DNA of 64,000 nt from Cruorifilaria tuberocauda (GCA_013365365.1 JABVXU010000270.1:1-64000); one strand, 5' to 3'. Positions 14,101 through 26,973 are shown, numbered from the stretch's first letter. Translations and numbers: made by a program. The notes: generated from the letters alone by a model not told the origin.

Positions 14101-16267
14101 GTCAATTTGTTATATGCGATCGGAAAATTGAATTGTGGTATAAAGTATATGAATGGTGTCGTGAAACAATAAGCCGTTTATTTCCATTTGTCCTACTCGC
14201 TTATTTCAATTTAAAAATTTTAATCACATATCGAAATACCAAAAAAGAGCGCTTCAAACGACTTGCTTTTAATCAACAAAAAATTTCAATTAGAAGTGAA
14301 CAAGTTAGTCATAAATATTTACTCTATCTAATTCATTCATTCTTTTAATTCAAATTAAAAGTAATTAATAAATTCATTTTAATTCGAAATGACAAATACA
14401 AATATGAATTAAATTACGTTATGAAATAAAATGATAGAACGTTTTTTGATATATTTATCTTGAAGGAATTACGGGAATTTTGAAATATTCCACTATTTTA
14501 CCATTCACTTACAAACCTTTTATTATCATTATCATTATCATTATCATTGTCATTATCATTTTCATTTCAATATTTTCATGTTCATTTTCATATTTATCAT
14601 ATTATCATTTTAATTTTCATATTTATCATATTATCATTTTAATTTTCATATTTATCATATTTTCATGTTCATTTTCATTTTATCATATTATCATTATCAT
14701 TATCATATTTATCATATTATCATTTTAATTTTCATATTTATCATATTATCATTTTCGTTGTTATTTATGTTTATTAAATTTCTTCTTTATCATTTATATT
14801 AACGAATGAAATTTAAATAATCACTTATTATCATAAATATATTTCACGTATAATTCAAGTTGTATATATGTTTGTCATTAACAGTTAAACGTTTTACGTG
14901 TTTGTCATTGATTTGTGAACGTTTCTGTAAACGTTTCACGTGAACAATAAAGGTAGAGGGAAATTTTTTCACTTCACATTGATCGTAAAGGAAAAAAGAA
15001 AGGATGAGGTGGAAAAAGTTTTCAGGAAGAAAAACAATTATTTACATTGCTATTTTCGATAATAATAATATTTTTTATTTGTACAATACCAGCTGCGCCA
15101 CTTACAATATTCGTTTCTGATAAGCAATCTTTCAATGTACCATTTCAGGTTAGTTTAATTTTAATTAATTTTAAATGAAATTTATTCCACAAGCTTATAT
15201 GATTGATAAATAAACATTTGTAAGTACCAATTTAATGTATTAACCGGTAATTTCCAATTATAATGATAAGATTAAGTTTTGAAGTTTAATTTGATATAAT
15301 CGTGATAAAATTAAATGAATTAATATAGATTAGTGATTAAATTTAAACTTATCAATTCTATTCACCAACTTATTTTAATTAATTTTAGATAATTAGAGCA
15401 ATTATTAACGTAATGGAATTTACCAAATTTGCACTCAATTTCTATTTTTATTGCTTAATCAATCCAAATATTCGCTTAATTTGCTTTCATGTGATTCGTT
15501 GTAAGTCTATGAAAAAGCCACCTTATACAACAGGTAAATTGTTCTCTTTGTTTTTTTGAAAATTTTATAAAATTATAGTATTATTATTTTTATCCTTGCA
15601 CTTTTTGATATTTATTCTCTATCAATTTCATGCAAAATATTAATTAATTAAATATAAATTATCATATAAGAAGTTATTATATAAAACATTATCATGCAAA
15701 ACTTAAACACGCATTTTGTTGACTTCGTGTGACAAAATTCAAAGTATTTCACAAACATTTATGATTTATTCGAAAGATAATAAAGTGCATTAATTCTTTA
15801 TTAGAAAAAGAATTATTCGGGAAAATTTGAGAAAAAAATTCGAACTTTGAAAAAGCAATAAAATTTTCTACTATAAATAAATAAACAAACAAATAAACAT
15901 CTCAAAGTAAGCATTCTTCTTTTCCTAAAACTTATCGAATTTTAAATGATTAAAATTAAAAAAAAATTAAATAAAAATGATTTTTATAGGTCATCCAGCG
16001 AATCGAACATCACAATATTCGAAAAAAAGGTATACTTTGGTCTTTAAATTGTTTACTTTTTAATTTTTCAAAATATTTTACAAGCATTTGCATGCATTGC
16101 ATTCCTTTGGCTGTTGATTAGTTAATTAATTAACTAATATATTATTGTTTTAGGTGCTTAAATAATTGTCCTGCTTACAGTTTTTTACTTTCAGTGCAAT
16201 TTAATTAAAGAATTAATTCAGTTTGAATTATATTATTAAAATTCTAATAACAAAGATATGATATTTT

Positions 16268-16302
<35 letters not shown>

Positions 16303-16602
16303 AGCTTAACAAATTGTTTTAATTCACAAAATTTTCATTTCAATTTTATTAAGTAATAATTAAATTAATTGGAATGTAGAAATCATATTATTGCATATCT
16401 TTGAATATAAACATATAAACAAAATTTTAAATTCTGGTGGAAAATTAACAGCAGCTTATCATTAACTTATCATTTATCAGTCCCATTTTCTCTTTTTTAG
16501 ATTAGCCGATTTCAAAGCTTTCAGTTTTTAAACAAGAAATTTTATCAATTTCAATTTTCCAGGCAATATCATCGAGAAGATTGTACTCATTGTTTAACGT
16601 GA
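11103..16602 (+). CDS. Rhodopsin-like GPCR, probable neuropeptide receptor
   Basis: Ten exons: 11103-11286, 11893-12008, 12407-12508, 13066-13163, 13604-13697, 14079-14303, 15026-15148, 15389-15533, 15990-16029, 16563-16602 (TGA); about 388 residues. TM1 contains IIISFGIIGDIMTV, with Asp in place of the usual GN Asn. TM2 has LAITDLA. TM3 reads SVWIVVFLTMSQFMAVCHP, where DRY is replaced by SQF. TM4 follows TRKTCL, the second extracellular loop has a Cys pair (TSCQFVIC), TM6 contains FFICTIPAAP, and TM7 ends NFYFYCLINPNIR, a variant NPxxY. The tail ends in CTHCLT. The layout resembles invertebrate FMRFamide-like or myosuppressin-like receptors, but I cannot name the orthologue. The end of exon 2 is uncertain: GTCCTT at 12009 keeps frame but is a weak donor, while the stronger GTATTT at 12001 breaks it. 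Confidence 0.8.
13976..14078 (+). repeat. Iterated CTTATAGGTA units before GPCR exon 6
   Basis: At least four copies of CTTATAG|GTA(C/T) lie at about 13977, 14001, 14025 and 14036, plus a degenerate CTTATGGGTAT. They run into the working acceptor CTTACAG|GTACC at 14072-14080. Each unit looks like a 3' splice site. Confidence 0.8.
14520..14757 (+). repeat. TTATCAT/ATTTTAATTTTCAT satellite in GPCR intron 6
   Basis: Tandem units of about 30 bp (TTATCATATTATCATTTTAATTTTCA...) preceded by ATTATC hexamers. It is the same TTATCAT theme as at 7906-8125. The ORF across it is repeat read-through. Confidence 0.85.
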
Positions 16603-17931
16603 AATTAACTTATCCTCCATTTCTCTCTGAAATGTTATATTTCAAACCTTTGAAATATGATATTTACCTTTGACCTTTGACATATTATGATAATATATTA
16701 TATTTATATTATATTTCTCCAGTTTTTTTCTTCTATCTTACAGCTAATTTCAGGTGTGTGCCTTATATCTCTCTCATTTCTCTGCACGTCATAATTTTAA
16801 ATTTATGCTTATTAAATATTGCTTGTTTTATTTTTCTCATAATGATAACTTTTAATTCTTTCTTTGCCGTTTAATTACCTTTAATTACCGTAATTCAGTA
16901 CTATTAATTTGTTTGAACTTCTCTAATGAAATAATTTCCATAATAATTTTGCTTGCTTTTCGAACAATTAACTCTCTGAATTATTTTTATTCCAACAACT
17001 TAAAAGAGAGAAGAAAACATTTTTATAAATATGAACTCTTCGAAGTTATCAATTTCAAATATTCAAAATCTTTTTTTAAAAAAAGCTTCAATTTTAGTAA
17101 AATTTTATCAAAAAAATCTAGTTTTAAGCCATGAAATAAGTGCAAGCGTCATATCATCAAATATTTTAATGAAGAAGCCGAGTTCATTTGGCGATGGTAC
17201 TGATAATACGATCAATCAATCGATTGAACAAATGATCGGATAAATGATCAGTTTTATCTGTTCGTTGAAATTATTGCTTTGTTAAATCATTTCACTTTCC
17301 ATTCATTCATTCGATCATCGTACATTTAAAACGCTTATAAAAATTTTTTTTGCCTTTCTACTCTTCTCCCTCTACTTTGATATTTCGTCTATGCAATTAA
17401 TTTTTGTAATTTTCATTTTTGTTTTTAACGAAATTTAAAATAAGCAACTTTGCAATTCTCAAAGAATTTACAAAATTTACAAAAGGAAAAGAAATATTCT
17501 CAAAATATAATAAATGCTTTCAATTTAAAGAGAAAAAAAAAGCATTGGTTTCATGAAATTTTCCTCACTAATTCAAAAATTGTTGTATGAAACTGTAAAA
17601 TATTAAAACAATAATTGATAATTTGAAATTAAAACAGTCATTGCTAATTAGTTGATCATTTAATCATAATTGATTTAATCAATTTCAATCTAGAGAATCA
17701 AGAAAAATTATTTGATTACAATTAATTATTTATGGAATATTCTATATTCTATGAATTCTGAGAAATTTATAAAATATTGAATTGATCAAAATTAGACTAA
17801 AATAGAGAGATCATGCATGAGTAAGTAAATGATTCCGGTTCTAAAGTTTCAAATGTCCTGTTTTCCGATTTTTTCTCCAACATTGAATAGAATATTTTAG
17901 ATCGTTATTAATCAGTAAAAGAGAAAATGCA
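16603..17931. other. Non-coding stretch after the GPCR gene
   Basis: No gene is supported. An ORF at 17031-17243 and one at 16677-16874 have poor codon use and no family likeness. The stretch probably includes the GPCR 3' UTR. Confidence 0.5.
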
Positions 17932-18138
17932 ATGTCAAATGATACAAATAAACGAATGGCAATAGTCGGTGATAGTCTAACCGATCAGTTTATCCTGAAA
18001 GGTATCGCTGAGGATGGTGATGCTAATATTGGTACCACAACTGTTAATGATATTAGCCATGGTGATATCTCTGCTCTTATCACTGCTAAAAGTTTGCAAA
18101 AAATGCAATTAATTATTGGATATTGCAGTACGGTATAA
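17932..18138 (+). CDS. Orphan 68-residue ORF, possible exon
   Basis: An uninterrupted reading frame from ATG to TAA encodes an acidic, Gly/Asp/Thr-rich peptide beginning MSNDTNKRMAIVGDSLTDQF. Its codon use (GGT, GAT, ATC, ACC) is richer in GC than the surrounding DNA and looks coding. A plausible acceptor (ATATTTTAG) lies at about 17892-17900. It could be an alternative last exon of the GPCR upstream, a short independent gene, or a relic. I recognise no family. Confidence 0.3.
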   Translation: MSNDTNKRMAIVGDSLTDQFILKGIAEDGDANIGTTTVNDISHGDISALITAKSLQKMQLIIGYCSTV

Positions 18139-21100
18139 ACAAAATTGTGATAATATTATGAGTGAATTATGTAATTTATCTGTGAATTACTTAAATTTAC
18201 CTGTGAATTACTTATTACTCATCTATCTGATACTTAAATATCTAACGTAAAATTCAAAATACTGAAAATGTAACAAGTAATGATACTTTTTTAATTAAAA
18301 TATTACAGCCAGGATGTTTAATGTTTCATTATTAAAGAGGAATTCGGATATCTAAATATCATTCGAATTGTTTTTTTATATTTTATTAAATTTTAATAAT
18401 TAAATTGGAGATTATCTTATTTCAATTTATGTTAAATTTAGAAAACATTTCTGAACAATTCTATTATCCTACCTCGTCATGTACCAATTCCAATGGTTGT
18501 TATTAATTATTGATTTTATAAAACATGAATAAATCATTTCATTCAATAATAATCATTTACTGTTCATTTTTCTTTTAAATTTTTTCTGCTAAATTTCAAA
18601 ATATTTTGAAAGTAGGAAAAAAAAAAGAAAACAAATAAATAAAGAAAATTCAATTTTACTGTTTGTTTATTGCTCACAATGTTTCGAAATATTTTTCTTA
18701 TCTTTTCTTCTTTTCACTTAATTTTCAAATGTGTTTTATCTAATTTTTTATTTCTTTACCTATGCATGTCGCTTTTTTAATTAATTGAAATTTACAAGAA
18801 TAAAATTGTGGTTAATAAAATTTTGTAAAATTTTCGTATAAAACAAGAAAGGAATCAGAAAGAAACTTTTCATCCTTCTTAGTTTTGTTCTTTCGATGGA
18901 AAAAAATAATAAATTCCTCTTATTTTATTATTATTATTTGCAATCAAATATTTTTCTGAATATAATATCAATAAGATGAATTTTATCAGTGCAAAATAAA
19001 TCTTTGCAAAATAAGTTAAAAAAAAATAATTCTTTAGAAATGATACGTAATATTTATTTTTCACGTATGTGACTATTTAATCTGATAATCTGATAACTAT
19101 CCAAAGTAAAATGGAATATGATTAGTATTATTTTAGGAATTCGCAGAGAATTTTCTTCAAAAAAAAAGAGAAGAATATAAGGAAAAGTTGCTGACGAATG
19201 TTTTTTTTTTTCAAATTCAAATCAAGTTGTTATCAAATTATCAGATTAAATTAAATCGTGCAATTACTTCATAAAAAACACACTCGAAAAATTTCAATAA
19301 TCTTTTTTTTTCAATGTTTAAACTTGCTATGTATTATCACCGAGGGAAAATGAATAATAGCATAAGTAACATGAGCTGAAACTGCAAGTAAATATTTTAT
19401 TAAAATTTAATCATGAGGTTAATTTTTAAAATATATTAAAACATTGCTACGAAATTCTGAATATTCTAGCTTACATAAGTATATAATTTATTTGTGTCAA
19501 TTATTGAATCAAAATGAAGTATTATGATTTTTGTATCAACATGAATTCAGTTGCACTGAAATATACGAAAGTAAATATTTTTCAAATTATATGAAATTAT
19601 TATTTCTTCAATTAGGATAAGTGGGAATTTCACTGCCATCTCTTTCACAACTCAAACTTCTGTTCTATTTTTAAATTTATTCAATTTTATTTCAATGATT
19701 TCAGTTAATTTCTTCGATTTTCCAAGATTATTCGATGGTTTTTTTTTTATCGTAATTTTTTTCAATTTAATTTATTTTTCGCCGTATAATTTCGCTGAAA
19801 TTAGCGCACTCAATTAATCAAAATAAAAAAGTAATTCTTTTCTTAAAATCTGTTTGCTTGAAATGGATTAGTTAACTAAATGAACAATATATATACATGG
19901 TTAAAATTATGATTTAGGTTATGATATGGATTATGATTATGATATTGTTATAGATATGATATGATATAGAATGAAATTTTTAAATCATACTTCTCATCTT
20001 AAGATTTCAATTTAAAATTTTCAAACAAAATAAAGCAATTTTAATTGAAGAAATTGAGAAAAATCAATTAGAAAGTGAAGAATAAAAAAGAAAGCGGAAA
20101 TGATGAAAGCAAGAAAGAAAACTAGCTACATAAATTAATGGAAAAAGTTTATGCAGATGAAAAGTTAGTCATGGAAATAATAGATATTTACTTGGAAACT
20201 AGGGACCGAAGATAGGATCGTTTTCGACTTATACTTGAAAGTTTATTTGAATTTAATAGAAACTGAAAGAAGATTAATATGAGTGAAATTAGCAATGATT
20301 CTTATCTCAAAATGATCAACCGAAATCAAAAATTACTGATCCGGCTGACCGGATAGTATCTAGTAAGAGGCATAGTATGTGCAATTACGGAAACTTATTT
20401 ATTCCGATAAAATAATAAAAAAAGGTATGATAAATGAACAGAATTTAAACTATGATTTTACGGTTTTGTTTTACTGCATTATAGTCAGATGCCATTTAAT
20501 ATCTCTCTGTAATTTTTTGGTTAATATTTTTTTTCAAGAAAAGAGAGAAACTACTGCTACTTAATATAAATTGATCATAAGTTAATTATCTTACTGCAAG
20601 AACTCATTTTATATGATAGTAATTTTATATGATAGATTTATATGATAATGGAAATTTTCGTTAGACAAGTATTCCTGATATTAACCGGGTAGTATCTAAC
20701 AAGAGGCATACTGTGTGCGTTTTAATCCATTATTTATTTACTTTTGTTTCCGGTAGTAATAAGAATGTAGTGTTAGCTAATATTTTTAATAAAAATCCTA
20801 CGTGATATAAGTTCATAAATTTGCAAGGATTACACTTCTGAACTGGTTCAAAGAGATAAACATGTCATAAGTTTCCTTTTATCGGCTATAATCATATATG
20901 TATAAATGTTTATATCATGAATATTTACAGAATTAATAGCAGGTAGGACGTGATAAAATACAAAATAATTGAAAAAAGTAATAAATAGACATAACAAATA
21001 TACTGTAATGAACTGTAATCAAATTAATAGTATGGAACTTAAAGCCTTAGATAATGCATTAGGTAAGGATTGATCGAATAAGTTGATTGTCTAAAACTGA

Positions 21101-21268
21101 CATCCTATTCAAAAGACAGATTAAATAAAACAATGCGTAATCTTTTTTTAACTTCTAGTATGTTATCATATAAGAAATAACTTCGAAAAAATTTGAAAAC
21201 GATTTCCATTCAAACAATTTTTTCCATCGCAATAAAATAACCAATTAGGATCACTCAATTTTTGTATT
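18139..21268. other. Gene-poor AT-rich region
   Basis: No supported gene in about 3.1 kb. It contains short tandem duplications (TGTGAATTAC near 18180-18215; TATATGATAG near 20610-20650) and two copies of a short dispersed repeat at about 20351 and 20686. Confidence 0.55.
20351..20721 (+). repeat. Two copies of a short dispersed repeat
   Basis: CCGGATAGTATCTAGTAAGAGGCATA at about 20351 and CCGGGTAGTATCTAACAAGAGGCATA at about 20686 differ at only a few bases. The core GGGTAGTATCT also occurs in reverse complement inside the longer repeat shared by 25534 and 29176, so all four may be one degenerate family. Confidence 0.5.
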
Positions 21269-24200
21269 TTAATGAAGTCCATCTTTGCTGGTAACACTCG
21301 TTTTGGATGAGTTCGATTCTTGCAACATTTTGTTAAAATGTTTTTTGACACTGCGTAACGATCGTGAAACATACTGAAAAAATAGTTAATTTTATAAGTT
21401 AAATGAAAAAAATCAGCGACACATGCCACTGAATGAAATTTCGAAAAAAAAAGAACTATTTGCATAATAGGCGACACACGATTTTAATGTAAGAATTTTT
21501 TTAATCAAGAAGTTTTTTGCCAGTCCACCTAATTCAATTCTATGGATTTCATGTAACTATACAGTTATTTAAGAATCCAGCAACCTTTGTTTTTGATAAG
21601 CTGCACGGTGATACTAAGCTGGATGCATCACCACCAGCCTCATGTAAGTATGGTGTAAAATTCTTGGAATTTTTGAGTTCATCTTCGAGTTTCTCAGATG
21701 GGAAGCGTTTCGCAGCATAAATCAATTCCGTAGCATAAGTTGAACGCATGTGAGGCGGCAATGTTTTGTTGCGTCTGTTCAATTCAGCCAAGCGTTCACT
21801 ATCAACGGAAGTGTTAAATTCCTGTCTTAAACAGTAATTATTTCTTTACAAACTATATGTAAAATTTTCTAATCAAAAACTTCAATTCAAAATTAAAGAA
21901 GAAAAATAAACGATATGAAAATTACATGGAAAAATCCCAAAGACTGTAATTAAATGAAAAATTACTCTTCAGCTGTGATCAGTTTACCACACTGCGATTC
22001 TACATTCAGCATATATGGATCACCAGTCACGGACGACGATGAAAGTAAGTCATTCTCATCTTCAACTTCCGGAAGTGGATGGAACTCATGAGGCAGTGCA
22101 CCAGATGACATGTCTGGAGTGATTTACTTCTTTATTTCTCCCAGGACAAATTAAACGTTTGAAAATACATTTATATAAGTATCAATTTATCAAATATACT
22201 TTGGTAGACAAATATATGAAAAGTTGTGCTCATCATTTCTTTTGAAGCAAGAAATAGAATATAGAAGTAAGCACTACCTACTACGTCCGAAAAATGATAG
22301 TTCGTTTTGACCATTTCCTCGGCTGGTTTACTATCCAGAGTGCTATTGCTGATCGAGAAATGTTGAGAAATTGTTGAGCACCTTTCCTCGGCAGAAGCAA
22401 GGCGTTGCTCAAGAGTACGATATGCAACTGAAAATAAATACTTTGATCGTATTTAAAAACGAAAAAAAAATGTATTTAAACTGTATTTAAAAGAGAAAAA
22501 CTTCTGAAATGTGAAAAATACTATACTGTCTCGCCGTGTTATTTCTTCCTGTAAGTGGATATTAAGTTCAACGCTGTTATTCAACTGATTCCATGCTTTC
22601 AAGAGCATTTGTTGTTTTTCATTTAAAGTTTCTTGCTTCACCATCATCGCTTCTGCATGCTAAAAAAAGGGATTTTGGCATCTTTGAACGTCTTGAACGA
22701 AAATATTTTGTATCTATTTTAACAAACCTTTTTTCGTTGGTCCTCCAAAGATGCAACTAATGCCTTTGACTGATATTCGCTAATCGCTACCTACGAAACA
22801 ACAATACATGTATTATTAACTGTAGAATGTAAACGAAAAGCAAGACTTTCATGGCTAAGACCGAATTTTCATTTTATTTTCAATTTGGTTAACGGTCAAC
22901 TTACACACCAGTTGTCATTAAAACTAAACCTTCTGATTGTCCCACAAATAAATTCATCAGCAACATCCATTACGCTAAAAGTCAAATAAATAAATTGGAA
23001 AAGAATAAATGAATACATTGTTTCGTAGACTTTCAACCATAGCTTTATTTTGTTCATTCTCTTCCTGTAAAATCATATAGCCATTCTGGATACCTGTGAA
23101 AAGAAGCCGCAAGCCTTGAATTTCGGTTCTCCTATTTTCCAATTCTCTACACAGGTTTCGTACCTGCAAATATATATTTTTTCCAGTTGTATTTTATATA
23201 TTTTAAATGAACAGCAACTAATCAGTATTTTTGAATGAATTTTCTTTTCAGAACTAATGAGTCTGACATCAACTAAATTCACTATAATGAATTATAGTGA
23301 ATTTAGTTGATGTCAGACTCATTAGGTCAAATCCAGTTTCATAGAAAGAGGCAGCAATAATACCTGTGAAGCTAAATTTCGAATTTTTCGGACAGAAAGG
23401 TGAGCAGCACTTAATTGCTTTTTCATTTCTGCAATCGTACCGGCAGATCTTGCAATTTCCAACTCCTTGACCTTCACCCTTTCGTCCTCATTGATCAATG
23501 CTTCATCTCTTTCCCGTCGCTACAATGTCAAAACTTCACTATTTGCTGCATTAACAATTATTATAACAAATGAATTTAGAACTTAACACACCGCTTCCTT
23601 CACTTCCGATCGCAGTCCATCGATAATGTTGCGCAATTCTGCGATTTCGGCTTCATCATTAGTTGTGAGTCGTAGCAATCGCTCTTCAGCAGTTGTTTTC
23701 GAGATTCGCATCACTTCAAGCTCCTTTAACAAAACTATACAATTTAAAAAACTTTCTGCTGATATTCGTCAGAAGTATATTATGTATTCTACACACCTGC
23801 AAAAGCTCCTCTCGTTCTCTTTCCATTTTTAGCCGCCACTGCTCCTCCAACGTAGCACTTTTTTCCCAACTCTCAACGGTTCTTTGTTTAGACGAAATGT
23901 CAAATTCAGCTTCACGTAATTGCCTCTATAATAATCTGCATTGAAATCATAGGAAAATATAAAACTAAAAAAAGAATTTAATTATATATATATGTGTAAT
24001 CCTGCGCAGATAATAGCAACAGCAACGACAAAAATATTTTGTCGGTGATATTTTGTACATTTATATACTTAATAATCAATCTAATAATTTCACTTGAGTA
24101 GTATGTAGTTCTTGTTTTGCCATCTTTAATTGCTGTTTTAGTTGATTGCATTCTTCCTCAGCTAAAGCTGCTTTTGTTCGCCAGTCATCCAGTTCAGTAC

Positions 24201-25882
24201 CAAGAGTACGACATCGTGCATCTTTCTCATTTATAGTATTGGTTATTTCGCTGAGACTATAATTTTAAATTATTATGTAATACAAGATAAGTTAATTGAG
24301 AAAAATGAAGAAATAGATTAAATCGGTTGAATGAAATAACCTAACAATAATTGACTTAGGAAGTAAAGAATGAAATAGGAATGACGATATAGTGAAACAA
24401 AAACATAAGATAAATCAAAAATTTATGTGGAAACCTCTTTGTTAGTCGTTTGATTTCCTGGTTAGCAGTTCTTAGTGAATTATCGAGATCATCTTTTTCG
24501 TATTCTAGTAGTTTACATCGTTCATCCAGAGTCTAAATGGTCATGCTCTGAGAAAGATAAGCATATATAATTTCTTTCATATGAATATTTCAGCAGAAAT
24601 TAAGCAGAATTTAAGAAATCATACTAAAAACCTTTATCTTTTTGTCTTTTTCACGTATTATTCGTAATTCACGTGACCGAGGAGAGGAAACGATTTCAGA
24701 AAGTGGACTACGTCTTATATCTGTTTTTTCGCTCAGTGCGAATACACAATGATTTGGTCGACGAATCTGGAAGAAAAAAGCAAAACCATTCAAATTATCA
24801 ATTCAGTTTAATTGATGCAGAATAAAACTTCTATTCTTGATTCTCAAGGATTTGAAGAAATTCGAGAAATTAGTGAAACACAGTTGCAACGAACCTTGGG
24901 AGTAATAAGATTTTCCACACCTACAGGTGGATCATCACTGCCCTGGAACAGCACTGCAGGCCAGGACTCATAAGGATCCCAATTTTGATGATCTTCCAAA
25001 TAACGTAGCACCGCTCCAATGTGATTATTTTCATCCTCAGTTAGCCCATAATCTTCATCGAAAATCACTTCCAAACTTATCCGTAATTCATTCAAGAAGA
25101 CGATCAAAAATTTGGCTACCTCAAAATTATCACCCATGGCAGCCAGATCTGGCTTCAAATGGTCTAAGAACGAAGCATCCGTCATTTGATCCTCTAAAGC
25201 CTTGTATGCCTTTGTGTATGCTTCTTGACTGGATATTTCCTCGCATTTTTTGAACTTACCAGTGGTGCTGAAGTTTTATATCAAATGTAATATTTCAAAA
25301 AAATTTAATTCGAAAAAGAATATCTTGAAAAGAGAATATAATTGTCAATAATTTTTGTTTCTTTTCTAACTTTTCAATTATATTAAACATGACTCCTGCA
25401 GTATCAAAAACTTACATAAGATAAGTTATAATCGATATATGTCGTTTATACAGTAGAGCCCAACCATCCACTGGATCAATATCTAACTTGACCTTCAACA
25501 TTTGTTCGAACTGCAAATTAAATATTTCAAGAATAGTGAACGGTGATCTCAATTTATGTCTTATTGGTAAGATACTACCCCTACTGAATCTACTAAGGAT
25601 AATATCAAACTAAGTTAGAGTTGGAAATACAGTTAAATGAAAAGAAATATGATGGATAGAGAGTAAAGTATAAAATGATATGATTTACGGTAGAATTTAA
25701 TTAGAAAATAATTCAACTTCAAAAAGAAAAAATTCCTTCAAAAACAAAATAAACAATAAGATTTTGAATCTGTAATCTAAAACGTTTGAAGTGAAATTAC
25801 TGATGCAGATATTGCATGATACAACAGAAAATAATAATAAGCTAACCCAACGTTTGATTGCACCTGTACGTTTTGGATCCAT
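21269..25882 (-). CDS. lin-5: LIN-5 / NuMA homologue, spindle-positioning protein
   Basis: Exons, 5' to 3' on the minus strand: 25882-25847, 25510-25416, 25267-24895, 24766-24632, 24532-24435, 24256-24094, 23925-23797, 23723-23592, 23519-23364, 23163-23017, 22790-22728, 22659-22527, 22427-22278, 22113-22004, 21821-21585, 21373-21269; about 753 residues. LIN-5/NuMA links cortical GPR-1/2 (LGN) to dynein to pull and orient the mitotic spindle. Residues 1-165 form a globular, hook-like N-terminus (AIKRWFEQML, then GWALLYKRH). Residues about 200-555 are heptad-rich coiled coil. Residues 650-673 carry RLAELNRRN followed by PPHMRSTYATEL, close to the LGN-binding motif of human NuMA, which is the main reason for the name. 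The last two splice choices are inferred; reading through exon 14 meets a stop at 21962 and would lose this motif. The start follows a TTTCAG acceptor at 25896-25891. Confidence 0.78.
22905..22974 (-). other. Frame-breaking cassette exon candidate in lin-5
   Basis: TTTTAG precedes and GTAAGT follows this 70-nt segment, which lies between two exons (23017 and 22790) that already join in phase. Included after the upstream exon it reads CGT AAT GGA TGT TGC TGA, a stop at codon six. In the neighbouring frame it is open and protein-like (VMDVADEFICGTIRRFSF). Confidence 0.4.
23254..23325. repeat. Perfect 35-bp palindrome with 2-base spacer
   Basis: The left arm 23254-23288 starts CTAATGAGTCTGACATC, and the right arm 23291-23325 is its exact reverse complement; only GA separates them. 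It lies in the lin-5 intron between exons 23519-23364 and 23163-23017. Confidence 0.95.
25534..25589 (+). repeat. Copy A of a 56-bp dispersed repeat
   Basis: TAGTGAACGGTGATCTCAAT begins a stretch that matches 29176-29231 in the same orientation with about two mismatches. This copy is in lin-5 intron 1. Confidence 0.85.
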
Positions 25883-26973
25883 TTTCGAAACTGAAATACA
25901 AATATAACTTAATTACAAACAATTCATTTTTTTATTTATCTCTGTTTTTCCTCTCATTCTCATTTATTATTTCCTCTCAGAAGAAGTCATTCCATTAGCT
26001 TTTCAAGGAATTATGCATTTCCATCACTTTTGTTTTGGATATGTCTAATAGTATTTCAAATGATGCATGATTTTTTGAAAAGCTAATAGGTTATCTATTT
26101 TAACTGTGATAAATATCATTTCATACACCAGCAGACATTTACAAGATTAAGACAAAGGTTGTTGAAATTATAGTATAATTCACATTGAATCTTTAAGGAG
26201 CTAATAATGAGAAATATTGTTCAAATTAAGCAGCTTTACCAGCTGATTTTTGGGATGCTAAAGGTCAAAGAATCACTTATAGAATACGGTGTAGCAAAGA
26301 ATACAATGAGAGAGTGAGAAAGAATTAAGTTGGAATACTTTTATACTCAAATGAATTCCCGCTTTCATTTGGATCACATAGACTATCGGAACATATGAAA
26401 GTTCACGCGCGCATTCTTAACATTTGCTACAAGACAATGTTACTATCACGTACGTACGTAAAGCGTCATGATAACATAACACACACATGCTGCAGCCTAT
26501 GAGGATTGATACAAGTTAGCCAGAAAAACATGAGTGGCATGTTTCTCACGATGCAACATTTCAAATTAATTTTTTAAAATTCCCGCTTATCAGGTAGAAG
26601 GACGAATCGCCAGTAATTTCAAATGATAGGATAATTGAAAAGAAAGAAAACCTATTTATCTCTGATAGTCTTTATTGATTTCAATCATTACTCCTTTCAA
26701 ATTAACCTTATCATTACTCTCATTTTCTGCTATTATATGAGCATTTAAATTTTTATGTATTATTTCTTTGTGTCTTCTAAGTGATTGCTTCCATAAATTG
26801 TTTTATTTCCAATTTACATCTTTTCAAGTATTAACAGTGCAGAGTCACAGATTACAAAAAGGTATACGTTTTTCTAATAGTTATAGAATATTATATAATT
26901 TTATATGTACATAATACTAATTACAGAATTATTTGGTGTTTCTAATTATTCAGTAAGCCTTTCTGATTCTTTG
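25883..26973. promoter_or_regulatory. Divergent promoter region of lin-5 and atf-6
   Basis: About 1.1 kb separates the two start codons, which point away from each other. Splice acceptors that could take a spliced leader lie at 25896-25891 on the minus strand (9 nt before the lin-5 ATG) and at 26921-26926 on the plus strand (ahead of the atf-6 ATG). A TACGTACGTA palindrome is near 26451-26460 and an imperfect inverted repeat at 25991-26090. No TATA box can be assigned with confidence in such AT-rich DNA. Confidence 0.6.
25991..26090. repeat. Imperfect inverted repeat, about 28-bp arms
   Basis: CCATTAGCTTTTCAAGGAAT near 25992 is mirrored by ATTTTTTGAAAAGCTAATAGG near 26070-26090. The spacer is about 40 bp. 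The roughly 100-bp element resembles a small foldback/MITE-like insertion in the shared promoter. Confidence 0.6.

Noticed and set aside
21962..22003. Continuation of the lin-5 exon to a TAA at 21962
   Set aside because: It would end the protein before the NuMA-like LGN-binding exon; an in-phase donor at 22003 restores it. It could still be a minor isoform.
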